From NCBI GenBank assembly GCA_022925895.1, contig JAKSYS010000066.1:82716-146715 (forward strand): a DNA stretch of 64,000 nucleotides. The letters are read 5' to 3'. Position numbers and translations under genes: made by a program. Positions within the stretch are counted from its first letter, which is position 1. Each line of letters starts with the position of its first letter. This document shows, in pieces, positions 20,825 through 34,500 of the stretch. The DNA is from Fragilaria crotonensis (Eukaryota > Bacillariophyta > Fragilariophyceae > Fragilariales > Fragilariaceae). The notes beneath the pieces are model-generated. The model was not told where the DNA came from. It saw only the letters and a program-made list of their open reading frames with translations, and did no database searches.

Positions 20825-23800
20825 ATGTCAACTCAGACATCATCTCGTCGGAATTGTCGCACCGGTTTTCCAGGTGATCCTCGTTATGCAGCCATGAGAC
20901 TGACAGCTACTGCAGCTGAGTTTGCATGCCTTTTGGGAGAGGAATTTTTGAGTACAGCTGTTCTTGATTGTATTTTGCAGTCCACAGCACTACCACAGGA
21001 TGTCGTCGCATCTAAAGGAAAAATTCCACCAATGATTGGGAGCCTCGGTTGTGAGACCTGGATATTGTCATACAATGCCACTGCCTCTCTGACTCGTGAA
21101 GACGTTGCCACTCAATCAGAGTGGAAGCAGCATCAATATGTTCTCACTAAGCACCGAAATATGCTTGCCCATATCATTGATGTAAAGGCTACTCCTGATC
21201 TCCCACAAAGACTAATCATTCCAATGGTGTCACCACCGAATCTACCGGGGCACTTCTTTGTCGCATGCTTTGACTTCTCGGTGCATCATCCCGAATTTTT
21301 TGTGGACATCTCATTCTACGACTCCCTCGTACGTGCAAAGAAGCGCATCCATCAAGCTAGCACTGCCGCGGCGTTGGTGAAGACGGTCAATTTGTTTTTC
21401 AACAAGTTTATTCTGCACGAAAAGAAGTATCTGTCGTTACAACAATCGGATACTGAGGTGCTTAAACGAGTGCATTACAAGGACTGTCCATCACAGAAAA
21501 ATGGGCACGATTGTGGAATCTTTGCTGTCGCAACCGTTTTGCATCTTGCGGAACACATTCCATTGACTTCGACATCATTTTCGCAAACTCATGTCACGAA
21601 AGCTAGGTTAGAGCTGGCAAAGACGTTATGTTCCGATACTGCGCATATGACAAGTGCAGTCTTCAGAGACCACTTCCCCTTGCTTTGTGGCCGTAGCATT
21701 GTAGATGCTGCGGGTGTGGAGGTCATAAATAACCGTCATGTGGATGGCTCTTCGAAACCAACGGCTTCTCAACTTCGCAGTACTAGGTCCACGAATCCAA
21801 TCTTGTCGGAGGATGGGATTGGATTATCAAGCTCGACGGCCATTGATCTGTGTTGGCAGGAAGACATTGCGCCGTTCCCAAACGGAAAGAAAGCTTTGCA
21901 GGCTGTGGGAAAGAAAAGAGACCATAATGAAATTAGTTTGACGAGTGTGCCCACTCGTCAAGACAACGCGAATAACAACGACAAAGGCACCACAAGAAGG
22001 ACAACACGGCGGAATAATACGAAGATGGCGACTTCAGGATCTACGAAGGAACATGATGATGCTGATGCCGCGTCTGTAAAGAACGGTGCTGATGATGATG
22101 CTTGCAACAGCAAACAGATGATGGTGGACACGACATTGTACCGCATCATGCACAAAGCGAAAATTGACTGTTTCAAGGATTTGGATGATGCGTTTCCTAT
22201 CATTGAAAAATACGAAACCATGACGCGGAATCGGCTACGAATCCAGCAATCTGTTGTGGATAAATTTCGTGTTTATCGCTGTACTTCTCACGTTGCATGT
22301 CCTTTCCTGGTGCGATTCTCCAGACGACACTCTGATGGCAAATTTGTTCTCTCGCAAATGAATCCGAAGCACAGCAAAGCGCTTCGTCCAAATTGTGCTG
22401 TGGACGGCAGGCAGCTCAAGAAACGTCGTCAAGGAAAACTTCAAGATGTGGTGACGAGAGTACTGCAAACGAAAGAGGGACTCCCAGTGCCGAAGGATGT
22501 CATGAAAACGGCAAGCAATAAGGAGTACAATGAGGATCTTCTGTACATGGTTGCTTGGCGTGCAATCAACGAAAGTGCGCTCGGCAAAAGGAAGGCTGGC
22601 GTGATGAACTTCCAATTGATAATTCCATACTTGGATGAATTGAAGAAGTGCAATCCTTTGTCCCTTATTGGTTATACAAGAGGCACTCCTGATTGCGACA
22701 TCGTTGATCTTCATTTCTTCCCTTCAATTGCAAACGATGTACTGAAGACCGTACGCCCAGTGATCTCCCTTGATGCTGCTCACCTTCGGAGTGAGTATAA
22801 GGGGATGCTTTACATTGCATCGGTTTTGTCGGGTGGTAACGACATATATCCAATCGGCTTCATGATTGCCAGTGGGAACGAGGATAAGAAGACATGGACG
22901 AAAATGCTCAGACTATTGAAAAAAGCATGCCCAATCATATGCAAACAAGGCTTTCGCGCAGTCAATCAAAGGAACAAAGTTGTGGATGTGCGTCCTCGGC
23001 CCCGGAGTCAATTTCTATTCATTTCGGATCGAGACAAGGGCCTTAAGCCCGCCCTGAAAGAAGTGTTCCCAGATAACATTGAAATGAGTTGTGCAAAGCA
23101 CATCGAAGCAAATGTCACTACAAAGTTTGGAAGGCAGTGTGGGAAACTCATAATGGCGATGGCAAAAACGTACTCTGTGCGTTATTACGACATGCTTCTT
23201 GAGCAGATACGTACAATGAAGGCGAGCGCAGCGTCATATATTGACGACATAAAGAAGAAAAACACTGTGGTCTAATTCGCAATGGACTGAGGCAAATGAG
23301 TGCTTGCCCCCTCGGTTTGGTATTGTCACATCAAATACTGCTGAGTCGGTGAACAGTATGTTCAATGCTGCACGGGATTTGCCATGGATGGATGCGGTCG
23401 AAAAGATCATTGATGTGATGATAAGACGAATTTGTGCGTGTCGGAAAAAGTATGAACGGAATGAGGATGCTTTCAAAATCCTACCTAATACTGGACGTAT
23501 CATGAACGCTCGGTGGGAAGCGACCGCTTCCATTTCCGTCATGGAGTTAGAGGCTGGAAGTGGTGTTTACACAACGAGCACGTGCGATTACGACGGTGGG
23601 GTCGAGGATGAGGAAGACGAAGATGAAAGGAGACGAAAAATTCAGTCGCGAAAGGATAGACTTCCTTCACAACACAGCAGCACTCACATTGTCAAACCTG
23701 CGCACATGTGGTGCTCGTGTGGTGTCTGGCAGGACACGTTATTGCCTTGCCGACATGCGTGTGCAGTGTATCGTAAGTCGAAGTCCGCGGACAAGAATTA

Positions 23801-24239
23801 CATTCTTGCAAACCTCATCGATGAATACTACACCTTTGGTTGTGTGCAAACAACATTCACAAAAAACATATACCCGGTAAGCTTAGATACAGTGGCATAC
23901 GACGGTGAAACAAAACCACCCCTTGGAAGCAAGCGCTCTTCCGGTCGGCCAAGAACAAAACGCATAAGGCGACGAAGTGTGTACGCAGCGTCTGAGGATT
24001 CGCCGATTACATGTTCAAACTGTGGTCAAGCAGGACACAATAAGAGAACTTGTTCTGCCAAAGCAAAAGTTAAGCCAACGGTGGGTATCGAACAATCCGA
24101 TACCCTTATTGAAGAGGCAACGGATGTATTGCTGCGCCTCCAAGAAGAAAAAGAAAATGAAGAGGAGGACAATGAAGAAACAAAGGATGAACAACGTACG
24201 ACAGAAGACAATACTGAGGAATCATTGCCCGTGCCCTAA
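20825..24239 (+). mobile_element. Mutator-like (MULE) transposase fused to a Ulp1-type protease
   Basis: The first open frame, 20825-23275 (816 aa), begins with a C48/Ulp1 peptidase domain: PGHFFVACFDF (His), FVDISFYDSL (Asp) and CPSQKNGHDCGIFA (Gln and Cys) complete the catalytic set. After a basic, Asp-rich linker comes a MULE transposase: SLDAAHLRSEYKGMLY (first Asp), FLFISDRDKGLKPAL (second Asp) and, in the next frame, VTSNTAESVNSMFNAAR (Glu). The second frame, to 24239, continues with a SWIM zinc finger (CSCGVWQDTLLPCRHAC), then a CCHC knuckle (CSNCGQAGHNKRTC) and an acidic tail. The two frames meet near 23,262 at an A-rich run (AAGAAGAAAAACAC), where one base too many breaks an otherwise intact protein. 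Ulp1-MULE fusions are known from plants; the protease may remove SUMO or related modifiers. Terminal inverted repeats were not identified. Confidence 0.85.
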
Positions 24240-24439
24240 CCAACTGCTACTAATGTAAGGATACTACTATGTAGTAATGGAATGTAGCTATGCATCGTCG
24301 ACAACAATCTTCAATTGTTTAGTATGTGATAGTAGTACTATGATGGTCATATGAGTAGTGAGTTGCTGGGATCGAAGTACAACAGGCAATACTGAGTTAG
24401 TAGCTACTACTAAGTATATCAAGGATACTAGCGGTGCTC

Positions 24440-27400
24440 CTAGCACCAACCGCACCATGAGACGCATCCGAACGAACCCATCGGTGACGCACCTGCGATC
24501 AACAACAATGGCAACGAGGACGACGATGAAGAGAATGAAGGCTCGGAGATCCTTGGTTACCAACAGAACTCCCTTCGTGCCACTTCTGCAGACGACGAAC
24601 TGGACTTCGAGGCTTGTTTCGACATCCCCACGATTAATTCCATCGTCGTGACAGTCGCTGACACCACGCCTGCTCTCCCGCCATCAGAAACGGTCCTACT
24701 CGACGATGCTTCGGATCCCATCCTACTGCGTCGGTTAGCGGAAACGTATGACAGCGCTCGCCACCTCTCATTCGCCCACGCCGACAACGGGTCCATGGCT
24801 TGCACTGCCAACGATCGCCATCTGTTATTTGCCTACCGCCCGCTTCATCGAACCAATGTGCGTCTCTTTGATGCTGGTCATCATGCACATCATCCAGTTG
24901 GCGTCGGTTTCTTGTGTGTGCCTGTGGACAATCGTGGAAATGCCGGCGGACCGACGTCCGTTTTCATTCGGACATAATACACTCCCACAATCCCGGGCAT
25001 CATCATTTCGCATGCGGCGATATCCAAGCAACTTGGCACCGATGGCTACCACATGTCCAGTTTCACTGAAGGCGTTGGGCACATCCATTTCCCGAACAAG
25101 ATTCGTCGATCGCAAGACATCTACATCATCTTGCAACCGACGGCGAACCGTGGAGGGCTGACGTTCACCGAGGCCCTGATCGCTCCGACCCCTGAGGCCC
25201 ATCTGGCGCCTCTTCCGTCCAATCAAGTCATCCGCAAGCTCTGTACTGAGCATGCTCTCGTCACCGCCGCTGCAATCCTCGACCCCGTCGACGGCATGAC
25301 CTGTGAAGCATGTCACTCTCCGCCTGCCGACACTTCAGCAAGACGCTACATTTATGGAAATGGAATGGCAGCTGTCAATCAGTTTGATCCACCAACGCCC
25401 ACCAGCGTCATCACAACTGACGACTCACCAAACCTCATCGTTCAACGTCCTGAGCTCCTCGATGCCATGGATCCCTTTCCAGAGTTCTCCCCGGCCTCCA
25501 ACGAAGTGTATACCATTCGTTCGTTGAGCCGATCGGCGTTAAGAATGTTGTGGCATCAACGTCTCGGACATATCAACTTTCGTCGGTTGTCAGAGATGCA
25601 TCGTTTCGTAAAAGGCATGCCTCAGTTCACAGTCCCAACCGAGATTGAAGGATGCCCGATTTGCCTTGCACCAAAGCTCCGAAAAGCTCCTTCGGGGACA
25701 GGGACGACGATGCGGGCAACGACATGCAACCAAGGCCTGTCAATTGATTTCGGCTTCATGGTGCAGAAAAGCCGCAACTCAATTCGACATAACACTCTCG
25801 TCGGCCTCAACGGTGAGACCTGCTATGTCCTATTGACCGATCACTACAGCGGTCGGATCTTTGGTCGCGCATTTGCCACCAAGGCTCCACCCGTCGATTG
25901 GATCAACAGCTGGCTTGCCAGCAACGCTCCACAATGCCCGGACAAGTATGTCCGAATGGATGGAGGTGGCGAACTCGGGAAGTGTCGAGACATTCACCGC
26001 ACCTTCGCAAACTTCGGATATGTTGTGGAACTCACGGGTCCGGACTCTTCGCACCAAAATGGACCAGGAGAAAGACCGCACCAAACCATTGGTGACGCCC
26101 TTCGCACCATGCTTTCTGGAGCGAATCTGCAACCAAACTTCTGGCCGTATGCGTTCTACCACTACATTCGCTTGTACAACTTCGTCCCCCACGGCGATCG
26201 ACCTTCAAGCCCGTACGAGATGTGTGGTGCCCGCTTCCAAACCTTGCGAAGCTTCGAACTTTTGGGTGTCGTATCCACGTTCGCCCAACGACTGCTCGAT
26301 ATGGTCGTGTCGTCCCAAACTCACGGCGTCTCGGTATTTTTCTTGGGTACTCGCGCTCCCTGAAGGTCATGTATTACTTTGACCTTGGCAGCTCGACCGT
26401 CAAGACCGCCACCCATGCGCGATTCGATGAGGGAATGAACGATCTTGACGAACCACCCCCCAATGTCAAGCTCTTGCGCAATTTGGCCGACGGCGGCGTT
26501 GTCAATCCTGATCGTCTGGACCTACCCCCTTTCGATTTGGATGTCTCCGATGATCCATTCAACCGGCTCGATGAACTGTCCCCTCCCATCACTTGTGAAC
26601 ATCCCAGCCTTGGCTTCGAGATCAAAGAATGTCACATTCGGAAACGCGGTTTTGTCTCTGGCATCATATCCAACACCACTGCATCCTGCATCCGGAACGT
26701 TCGTCGGAAATATATCGGCGCCTTCGTCGTTTCAATCAATGATGTCGCTGTTTTCACCGCAGCGTCCATCCTGGAAGCACTCCAAGCTGCCGCCACATCC
26801 GAAGGACAATCCTTCAAGATAGTTTTTGCACCGGATCGATACATTCCTGTCGTCGATCGTCATCTCGACCAACCGCTTCATCTTTCCGTGGATCAGTTGC
26901 GCACTGTCTCGACAATCCTGTCCATGTCCTCATCCCCGCGACCGGAGCCGTTCGACAACAGTCTCGTTTTCCCCGGCGAATCTGGTGAGCTCGACGATGA
27001 TCATGTCCAGCTTTTGCTTCGATCTCTGAACACAACAAGCCATGGGACACCTGCAGAGCAGAGCTTGGGAAGTTTCACTCGGCGTAAACTTCGGCGCCTT
27101 CCAAATTGGAAGGAATGGCAGGACGCTGAATTCAAACAACTTGACTCGATGGCAAAGCAAGAGATGTATGGAGCCCCTGTTGTTGCTCCGAAAGACGCAA
27201 TCGTCCTTCGCCAGCATTGGAATTATGCTATCAAAGGGGACGGCACCCGAAAGGCACGAAATTGCTGCGATGGCTCTCCTCGTGCAGCCCCGCAGCTAAA
27301 GTTGGCTAACACCTACACTAGCTGCATCGAACAACCTTGCATGCGTCTTTTCTTTGCTTTATGTGCACACGAGGGATATATCAGTTTGAAAGTGGATGCG

Positions 27401-28794
27401 ACCAATGCTTATGCAAACTCACCGCCTCCAAACCAACCAACGTTTGTGATCATCGACGATCAATACGCCGACTGGCATCTTGCTCGCCATGGTACATCCA
27501 TTCCTCAAAATATGGTGCTCCCTGTTCAGCACGCTCTCCAAGGACATCCAGAATCAGGTGCTCTCTGGGAAAAGTTTGTCAATACTGTCATCGCTCGTCA
27601 TGGCTTTACTTCAACGACTCACGAACGCAGCTTGTATCAAGGAATATACAATGGGCATCGAATGCTTATCTGTCGTCAGGTTGACGATTTGGCTATCGGA
27701 TGTGTCAATGTCAACGCTGTTAAAGACCTCGTTCGTGTGATATGTTCCAAAGATGGTATCGACCTCCGCGACGAGGGTATTTTGGAGTCCTTCAACGGTG
27801 TTGACATCGAGCAACGCGACCGCTACATCAAGATAACTTGCGAGTCGTACATCGATAAACCACTACTTGCGCACTATGGATGGTCTTCCTCTGGCTCACG
27901 CGAGACCGACGAGAAACCTATCGAGCCTCTTGCCGCCTCCACAACGCACACAGCAGATGTTTGACGATTACATCACTGCGCCTCGTGACGGAACACCCGA
28001 ATATTGTGATCTCGAAACGGCTGCTGGTTTTTCGTATCGAAGTGTCTTGGGCGCGTTAATTTACGCCTATGTGGTTGCTCGTCCGGACATCGGATACGCG
28101 GTTACAACACTTGCACGGTTCTCCGATCATCCTGCGAAAGTGCACTACGACGCGTCGTGTCGCCCGGTACTTACGCATGACGAAAATTGGGGTTGCTCTA
28201 TTGGCGAAACACGTTTCTGGCAACACTTCCGCATGGCGACTTCAGATTCTCACTCCTGATCCTACTCTCCTGACTTCCCGCAACCGCATTCCTCGATCGA
28301 ACTTGCTGGGTACGTCGACGCCGCGCATGCAACGGACCTTGTCACGCGCCGGTCAATTACTGGGCTTGTTTTTATGTTCTGTGGAGGTCCCCTGGCCTAC
28401 AAGTCCCAAGATTCAGTCCACGGTTTCAACAAGCTCCACCGAAGCCGAATTCCTTGCCGCTGTCCACGCTGCCAAGATTGCCAAGTACCTCCGATCGATT
28501 CTCTCGGAGCTCGGATATCCTCAACCAGGTCCGACCACGCTTTTTGAAGACAACGCTGCTGCGATCCTCATGGTCAACGCCAGTCGTCCCACACCGCGTG
28601 CTCGTCACATCGATATTCAACACTTTGCCCTTCAAGAGTGGAAAGCCGCAAACGAGATTGTCCTGTCACATATTCCTGGCGTCGTCAATTCCGCCGATTC
28701 CTTGACCAAGTCGCTCGGTTCCATGCTCCACCACCGCCACGTTCGTCGTCTCATGGGTCATTACGGTGCTCCTTGGTCGCCCCCGGCTCCCTAA
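24440..28794 (+). mobile_element. Ty1/Copia-type retrotransposon, 5'-truncated and frame-broken
   Basis: The order protease-integrase-RT-RNase H is that of Copia. The protease remnant has ADNGSMACTANDRHLLF; the next part, after an in-frame TAA at 24975, carries the integrase. Integrase has zinc residues WHQRLGHIN...CPICL and the triad LSIDFGF, VRMDGGGELG and GPGERPHQTIGD. A PDZ-like segment lies at about 26,608-26,832. RT follows with KVDATNAYANSP and LICRQVDDLAIG, then RNase H with STVSTSSTEAEFLAAVHAAK and FEDNAAAILM. Frames change near 26,300, 27,880 and at least twice in 28,130-28,420. No gag and no 5' LTR were found, so the 5' end is missing. It lies immediately downstream of the Mutator-like gene and in the same orientation. 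Confidence 0.85.
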
Positions 28795-28850
28795 TGTTCT
28801 TCTCTCTCAAGATGCACTTCTGTTGCTCATTGCATGCCTCGGCTTACAAT

Positions 28851-28999
28851 GGGGGGGGAGTGTGTCAGTGCATATCTCCTTCAATCTTTGATACTGTGCT
28901 ATTGTTCAACTGCGCACAGTCTACCATCTATGGTCGTGTCTTGTATGATGTGCCACTCCAACTAGTTTAGTTTAAGCCGGTGTACTTCATCGGCACACA
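28851..28999 (+). repeat. polypurine tract and putative Copia 3' LTR
   Basis: GGGGGGGGAG at 28,851-28,860 directly follows the Copia RNase H gene and is a standard polypurine tract. The sequence after it begins TGTGTCAGTG; an inverted end CACACA occurs at 28,994-28,999, giving a possible LTR of 139 bp. With no 5' LTR to compare, the right end is a guess. Confidence 0.45.
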
Positions 29000-29272
29000 A
29001 CTCCTAACTTAGCTTAAAACTATTACCTCCACTGCATTCTTGCCGGTCTACGATCGTAAGGGTGAAGAGGTACAGTTATTGCTTCGTCCACGCCAACGAC
29101 ACACGACACCACCATCACCGACATCGACCCCTTTACGACGGGCACCTCTCGACATCGCCACGCTCTTGTTCATTGTGTTGTCGTGTTCCCTCTCTTCTGT
29201 TCCCGTCGGTTCTGCACTAACCCGACTCCCAAGCGGGTCAAGGTTTGTGGATCTGCCGTACTAGAGAGGGTC

Positions 29273-30879
29273 TCACACCTCCACGTCATCCTGTGTGACA
29301 CACACAGGGACGGGGGCTGGGAGATCGGGATAGGGCTCGAAAGCCCCATCATCGGCGCCCACGGAAGTCGGGTCGCGGAGGGCTGGGTGCTTCGCCTGGA
29401 GCACCTGCCACACGGGACGGCCGGACTTCGAGCAGAGGTCGTCGGGCTGGCGGACGCCACCGCCGGATCGGCTGGTGAGGGTCCGCACGGCGGAACGAAG
29501 TCTGCCGGAGAGGACGCGTGCGTTGAAGCAACGAGCTTGCGCCTCTGCGTCGGGTGGACGGGAGGAGGGTTGTCGAGAAAGGACTTCCCCCTCAGCGTCA
29601 TCGACCAAGGCCTTGAAGTGGCCTTGGTCCCACAAGTCCATTCGTTGCGCGAGGCGCGAACAAATGTCCTTGGCCCGACGAACCCCTTGTGTCGTCTGCA
29701 ACACTGTTGCGACGAACACCAGGGGGCGTTCCGAGTTCCAGCGGCGTTCGCGTATGCCCCGGAACTCGGAGGTGAGGATGGCAAGGAAGCGCCTCCCCAC
29801 TCTACCAGCGGGGGCCTGGTAGCGGGTGGTGGCGATCTGTGCCATCCTCCTCCATCGGCGCTGCCACAGCGCGTCATCGGAGAAGCCGCCCTGGAGATGC
29901 GTCCCAGCGTTGTCGTGGACGTGATCTCCGAAGGCGGCATCCAGTAGGCGATCCGCCGCGGTTACGAAGTAGCCGGGCAGATCGGCTCCCTCGTCCGGCG
30001 TTATCGTCGGTCCGGGAGTCGCCTCTGGATCTTCCCGCGCAGGGGCGTTGGCCCTATTGGCCGCTGCCTCTGTCACGGGGGGACAAGCAGGAATCGGGTC
30101 TTCGCCAGCGTTGGCGGCCGTCTCTGTTTCCGTCGGGGCGGGCAGGGAGGGGTCGTCATTGTCGTCGTCGGGCGGCGGAGTGCGGGCCCAATCCAGTGGC
30201 TCCGGGGTCATGCCGACGTCGCCGTCGACGTCATTCGTCGTTGCGGTGTGGTGTCGGGATGTCGGGGAAAGCGCTGGCTGGGGGGGTCTCGGTCGCGGTC
30301 GGAACGGCAGCTGGTGGGGCGGATTCGATTGCTGGGGTGGGCTCTGTGGGCGCAGGTGCGCTGGGACTGGTGAAGAAGCATCGTAGCGTCGTGGTGGTGT
30401 TCGGCGGTGGCAGCGGCGCTCGCTTGTTCTGGCAGTGGTTGAAGCAAGCGCACGAAGTGCAGCGCTTGCTCGCCACTCGACAGGGACAAGCCTGTGAGCG
30501 AGCTGTCGGCCGTGCCAGGGCACAGGGCGACGATCTCGAGCAGTCGCAACAGCGCTGAAGGACTTGTCGCTGTCGACGCAGCGGTGGTTCATGAGTTGAA
30601 CCATCCTCTGCATCAACGTGCGAGTCATCGTTCGTCGGCTGTGGGCGGACAGAGGACGGACGCTCGCGCGTTGTACCGTGTGGTACGAGCGCGCTACGCG
30701 TCGCGGAGTTTTGAATTTCCTGGCGCGCGGTTGGCATCACGAGGCGGCGATGATCGACACCGTCGATCACCGCCGTTACAGCTCTGTTCGCTGTCGTTCC
30801 TCGGCGGTTGCTCGTTCCCGCACCATTCACACTCATGACACTGCACAACAAAGTTCTTGTCGGCTTGACTTGACAACAA
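29273..30879 (-). mobile_element. GC-rich fragment of a retroelement ORF (Cys-rich and pre-RT region, RT itself missing)
   Basis: On the minus strand a Cys-rich segment (CACFNHCQNK, preceded by CDCSRSSPCA and ACPCRVASKRC) is followed by a Pro-rich linker. About 250 residues then end with SGRLRSAVRTLTSRSGGGV and GRPVWQVLQAKHP. This order is one I associate with polyproteins of reverse-transcriptase elements in algae and some animals, where the RT would follow; here the frame stops at 29273. At least one frame change (near 30,270) separates the Cys-rich half from the rest. GC content is clearly higher than in the flanking DNA. Long open frames on the opposite strand are a by-product of that composition. 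Element type (non-LTR or tyrosine-recombinase) is not resolved. Confidence 0.45.
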
Positions 30880-31546
30880 CCTCAGTGTGGTGTGTGTGTG
30901 TGTTACGGAGTATGACCACTCTGGGGTACTGTTGTACTGTTACGTGGATTACATGTAGAATCGACAGTAATTTTTGTTGAAACGACAATGTCTTACCTTA
31001 CTGTAGTACTGTACTGTACGTATTCAAAGTTACTGGATGGAATAGTCATCGAATTCTTTGTAAACAGCTTGCATCACAATGCTACTGTATAAAACATACC
31101 GTGCGATGAACTGCAATACTGGGGAATGAGCACAACAATGGGGGGTACTGTGTACTGTACGTCATGTAGTAGCTTACGTTGGTACAAGGGTACTGCATAC
31201 TGTAGAACAAAAAATTCCTTCAGAGTATGACCAGTTCGGGGTTTGGGGTACAAGTACTGCGCGTCCTCTATCATGTGTATCCTGTGGCATGTATCATACC
31301 CTACAGCTGGTTTTCTGTTCTAAAATCCGGGCGCACGTCCCAGTATTAATTCTACGCTAGACCGATTTCACTGCCAATATGACGTCACGAGGGCGGGACT
31401 TTGTCGTGTTGGAAGCAAGGCTTCCACAATGAGATTTTCAAGCCGTCGTTTGCAACATTTCCATTCTAATCTATAGATTTACCTCCTGCAGTCACCTTCC
31501 TATGTAACTCAGTGAACCTACTGTTGGTGATAAATCTATAGATACA
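30880..31546. other. intergenic region
   Basis: This stretch is rich in GTACTGTAC-type words (30,990-31,030 and 31,140-31,260). A palindromic AATCTATAGATTT occurs at about 31,469-31,481 and AAATCTATAGATA about 50 bp later, just before the DDE element's ATG. No gene is seen. Confidence 0.4.
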
Positions 31547-34500
31547 ATGGTTGACAAAGGTAAATATGCTATTTTGACTGATGCCGTCATGCTACTTCGA
31601 ACAGACATCACGTATGGTCCGAGATTGTCAAATTGCTGGCTTCCTGCATCAACTTGGGCTGAAGCTTTAGGGAGATTTGATGTCAATGCGTCCCTTGGCG
31701 TCATTGATGTAAGAAGGTTCAATACAGGGATGTCCAAGTCGGCTTCTTTCGGAGAATTGATGCACCGATTTGATGGATCAAACACAACAGGAGTGTTCAG
31801 AGTCACATACAAGAACACATTCTATTACTACTTCACAGAGAAATCAAGGCAGATACGGTACCCATGTCCACTTAACAGTGCATGGAACGAAAAAGTAATG
31901 GAAGCAGCCGCAAATGTGCTAGTCATTCCAAGCACAAGATCAAGACCCGCTCTCGACACAATGATAACTACACCTGTCAACACGGAGGCTACAACGGGAG
32001 GAAGGATCGGAGACATTGTTGAGCAATCACCGAGCAAACGAGCAAGGATAGGAGATACTGGTGCGGCCGCTGTAATGATTGCTGCTGATGCTTCTAGCTC
32101 AAGTTACTGGCCATGTAGCCCAGAGGCATACCGAGTGTTCAAACCACCAAAGAAACATGGGACAACGAATTGCGAGGATGGGAATGATACTGATTTCGAT
32201 TCTGAAACTCCAATGGAAGCACTTCAGAGAAGGATTGTACTGCTTCAAAGCGTTCATGAGGAAGAAAATAATTGGAGGAATGTTGTGCAAGGTAGAGATA
32301 TCGACAACGTGTGTACCAAAGCTGAGATATGCGCTGTCAGGCAAAGGGCGACGTTTCTTTGTTATGCGTACCGATTGGCTCTTGCAAAAATGAATGAATG
32401 GACGTGGCAAGACTGTTGCACTGAATCTTGTAAGGTATTGAACACTGTTGGTATGACGCAAGCAACCTTCTATAAAACCATCGCAAATTGGAACATTGTG
32501 TTCCGTAATTTTGAATGCTTCCCAAACCCAAACTTGTCTGTTCAGTGTGGAAACGACCTCTTCCTCGAGTTCTCGAAGTGTTTCCATGCGCAAAGGAGCA
32601 GATTGTTGCATTTGGCGTCGAGAACTTGTCACATCTTTCAATTGAAGCAGTCTATCAATTCGTTCATTCGTCTGTAATCCCAAGGCTGGCTGCGTTGTGG
32701 AAACGTGAATCGGTAGTAGACGAAGATACTGCAGAAACGTCAACATTGAGTACAAGTACTACAGCCATTAATCCTACTAGCAATCCTGTCGATGTCGATC
32801 AAGATGAGGATGATATTGCGCTATTCCTTCGCGCACATAGACTTAAAAACATGAGCTTCACAACAGCATGGCGCTGGATGCGATTACTCGGATTCAAGTA
32901 TGATACGAGAAGGAAGAGCTTCTACGTCGATGGCCATGAACGTGAAGATGTTGTCGCACATCGAAATGCATTCTGCAAGAACTACCTTACCGTGCTTGAG
33001 CCACGTTGTCGGCGTTGGATTCAGCTTCCACTCAGTGAAGCTGCTACGATCAAGACCTTAGACACAGATTTCGGACATCATTACTATGATATTATATCTG
33101 ATGAGACTCGGGTTGAGTTTCACGTTGACTATTGGAAGAATTGCATATCAAGAATCAAAAGGGAGAAGAGGCAGCGCGAGATGTTGAAGCAAAAACAAGC
33201 ATACGAGTGTCATCATCAGTCAGGCCCTTGATGATTATTGGTCAAGATGAGTCTGTCTTCGCGCAGTATCTACTGTCCTCCAAACAATGGGTTGGGCCAA
33301 AGGACAAGTGCCACTTCTGCCCAAGTCGGAGGGCGATGGGTATATGCTTTCTGCGTTCGTGTCACGCGAATTCGGCTTTGGCAGGCAGATGACAGAGGAT
33401 GAGTTACAAAGAGTGAATATGGCAAGGCAAACAGCAGCTCTCGGCGGTGGAAATTACCTCGATACAACAGCTGCGATGGAAATCTTGGGAACAACGAGGA
33501 AGCCGATTTTGTTGGAATCCCCCTTCGTAAAATACTTGTTCATCGGAATCAATAATCAGGGTTATTGGAATTCATACCACATGAGTCTTCAGCTTGAGGA
33601 TGTGGTTGATTGCCTACGAATCCTATATCCAAGCTTCGATTTTGTATTTTTGTTCGATCATTCTCAGGGACACGCTCGCAAACGTGATGGTGCACTCAGT
33701 GCGATCAACATGCAAAAGAACTTTGGAGGATCAAAACAGCAGATGAGAGACACAGTCATAATGTCACAAGAGGGTTATCTGGGCACACACTCACCAACCC
33801 TGGGCATCGGAGACACACAGTCAATGGTATTCAATACTGACGACTGTGGCCCATGGTATTGACACCAGAGCAACGTGACTTACAACGTCATGATCGAATA
33901 ATGGGGAAAAGAAGCAAGCCAATTGAAAAACAAAGACCCTTCTTGAAGAGCTCAACGAAAAGGGTGTGACGCTCCAACAAAAACGCGGGTACACTAAAGC
34001 CGAACTTCAGGAATTGGCAAGAAACAATTCAATCGAAACTCACAAAGAAGTCGACAAAATCCTATCTGGATGGGAAGGAAAATCTAAAGGCATGCTACAA
34101 GTTCTGTGGGAAAGAGGACTGATTGATCCAAGTGAGTTAGATAAATACACTGTCGACGGAAAGAAAGACACAATTTCAGGGAAGATTGACTTACGGTATT
34201 CCCTACGCCATCTCATCGCAGAGTGTGCTGATTTCAAGGATGAGGAAACGGCACTTCAGTACCTTGGATCTCAGCTGGGCATCACGGTACTTCTAACACC
34301 AAAGTTCCATGCCGAATTAGCAGGGAAGGCATTGAATTTTGCTGGGGTCACGCAAAGGCTTTCTACCGACGGGTTCCTGTATCTCAAAAGAGGGGACGAG
34401 AGAATTTCAAACAACTTGTGAGAGATTCAACGTGTTCAATCAAGGAGTTGACCAAAGAAAGGATGGGAAAGTTTGCTTCGAGCACGCGCATATATTTGTA

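Noticed and set aside
23240-23280. Programmed frameshift in the Mutator transposase
   Set aside because: The A-rich run could be slippery, but similar one-base breaks at runs occur in unrelated genes here, so an indel is the simpler reading.
29183-29947. 254-residue plus-strand frame in the GC-rich island
   Set aside because: It is antisense to a frame with recognisable retroelement blocks; high GC removes stop codons and creates long mirror frames.
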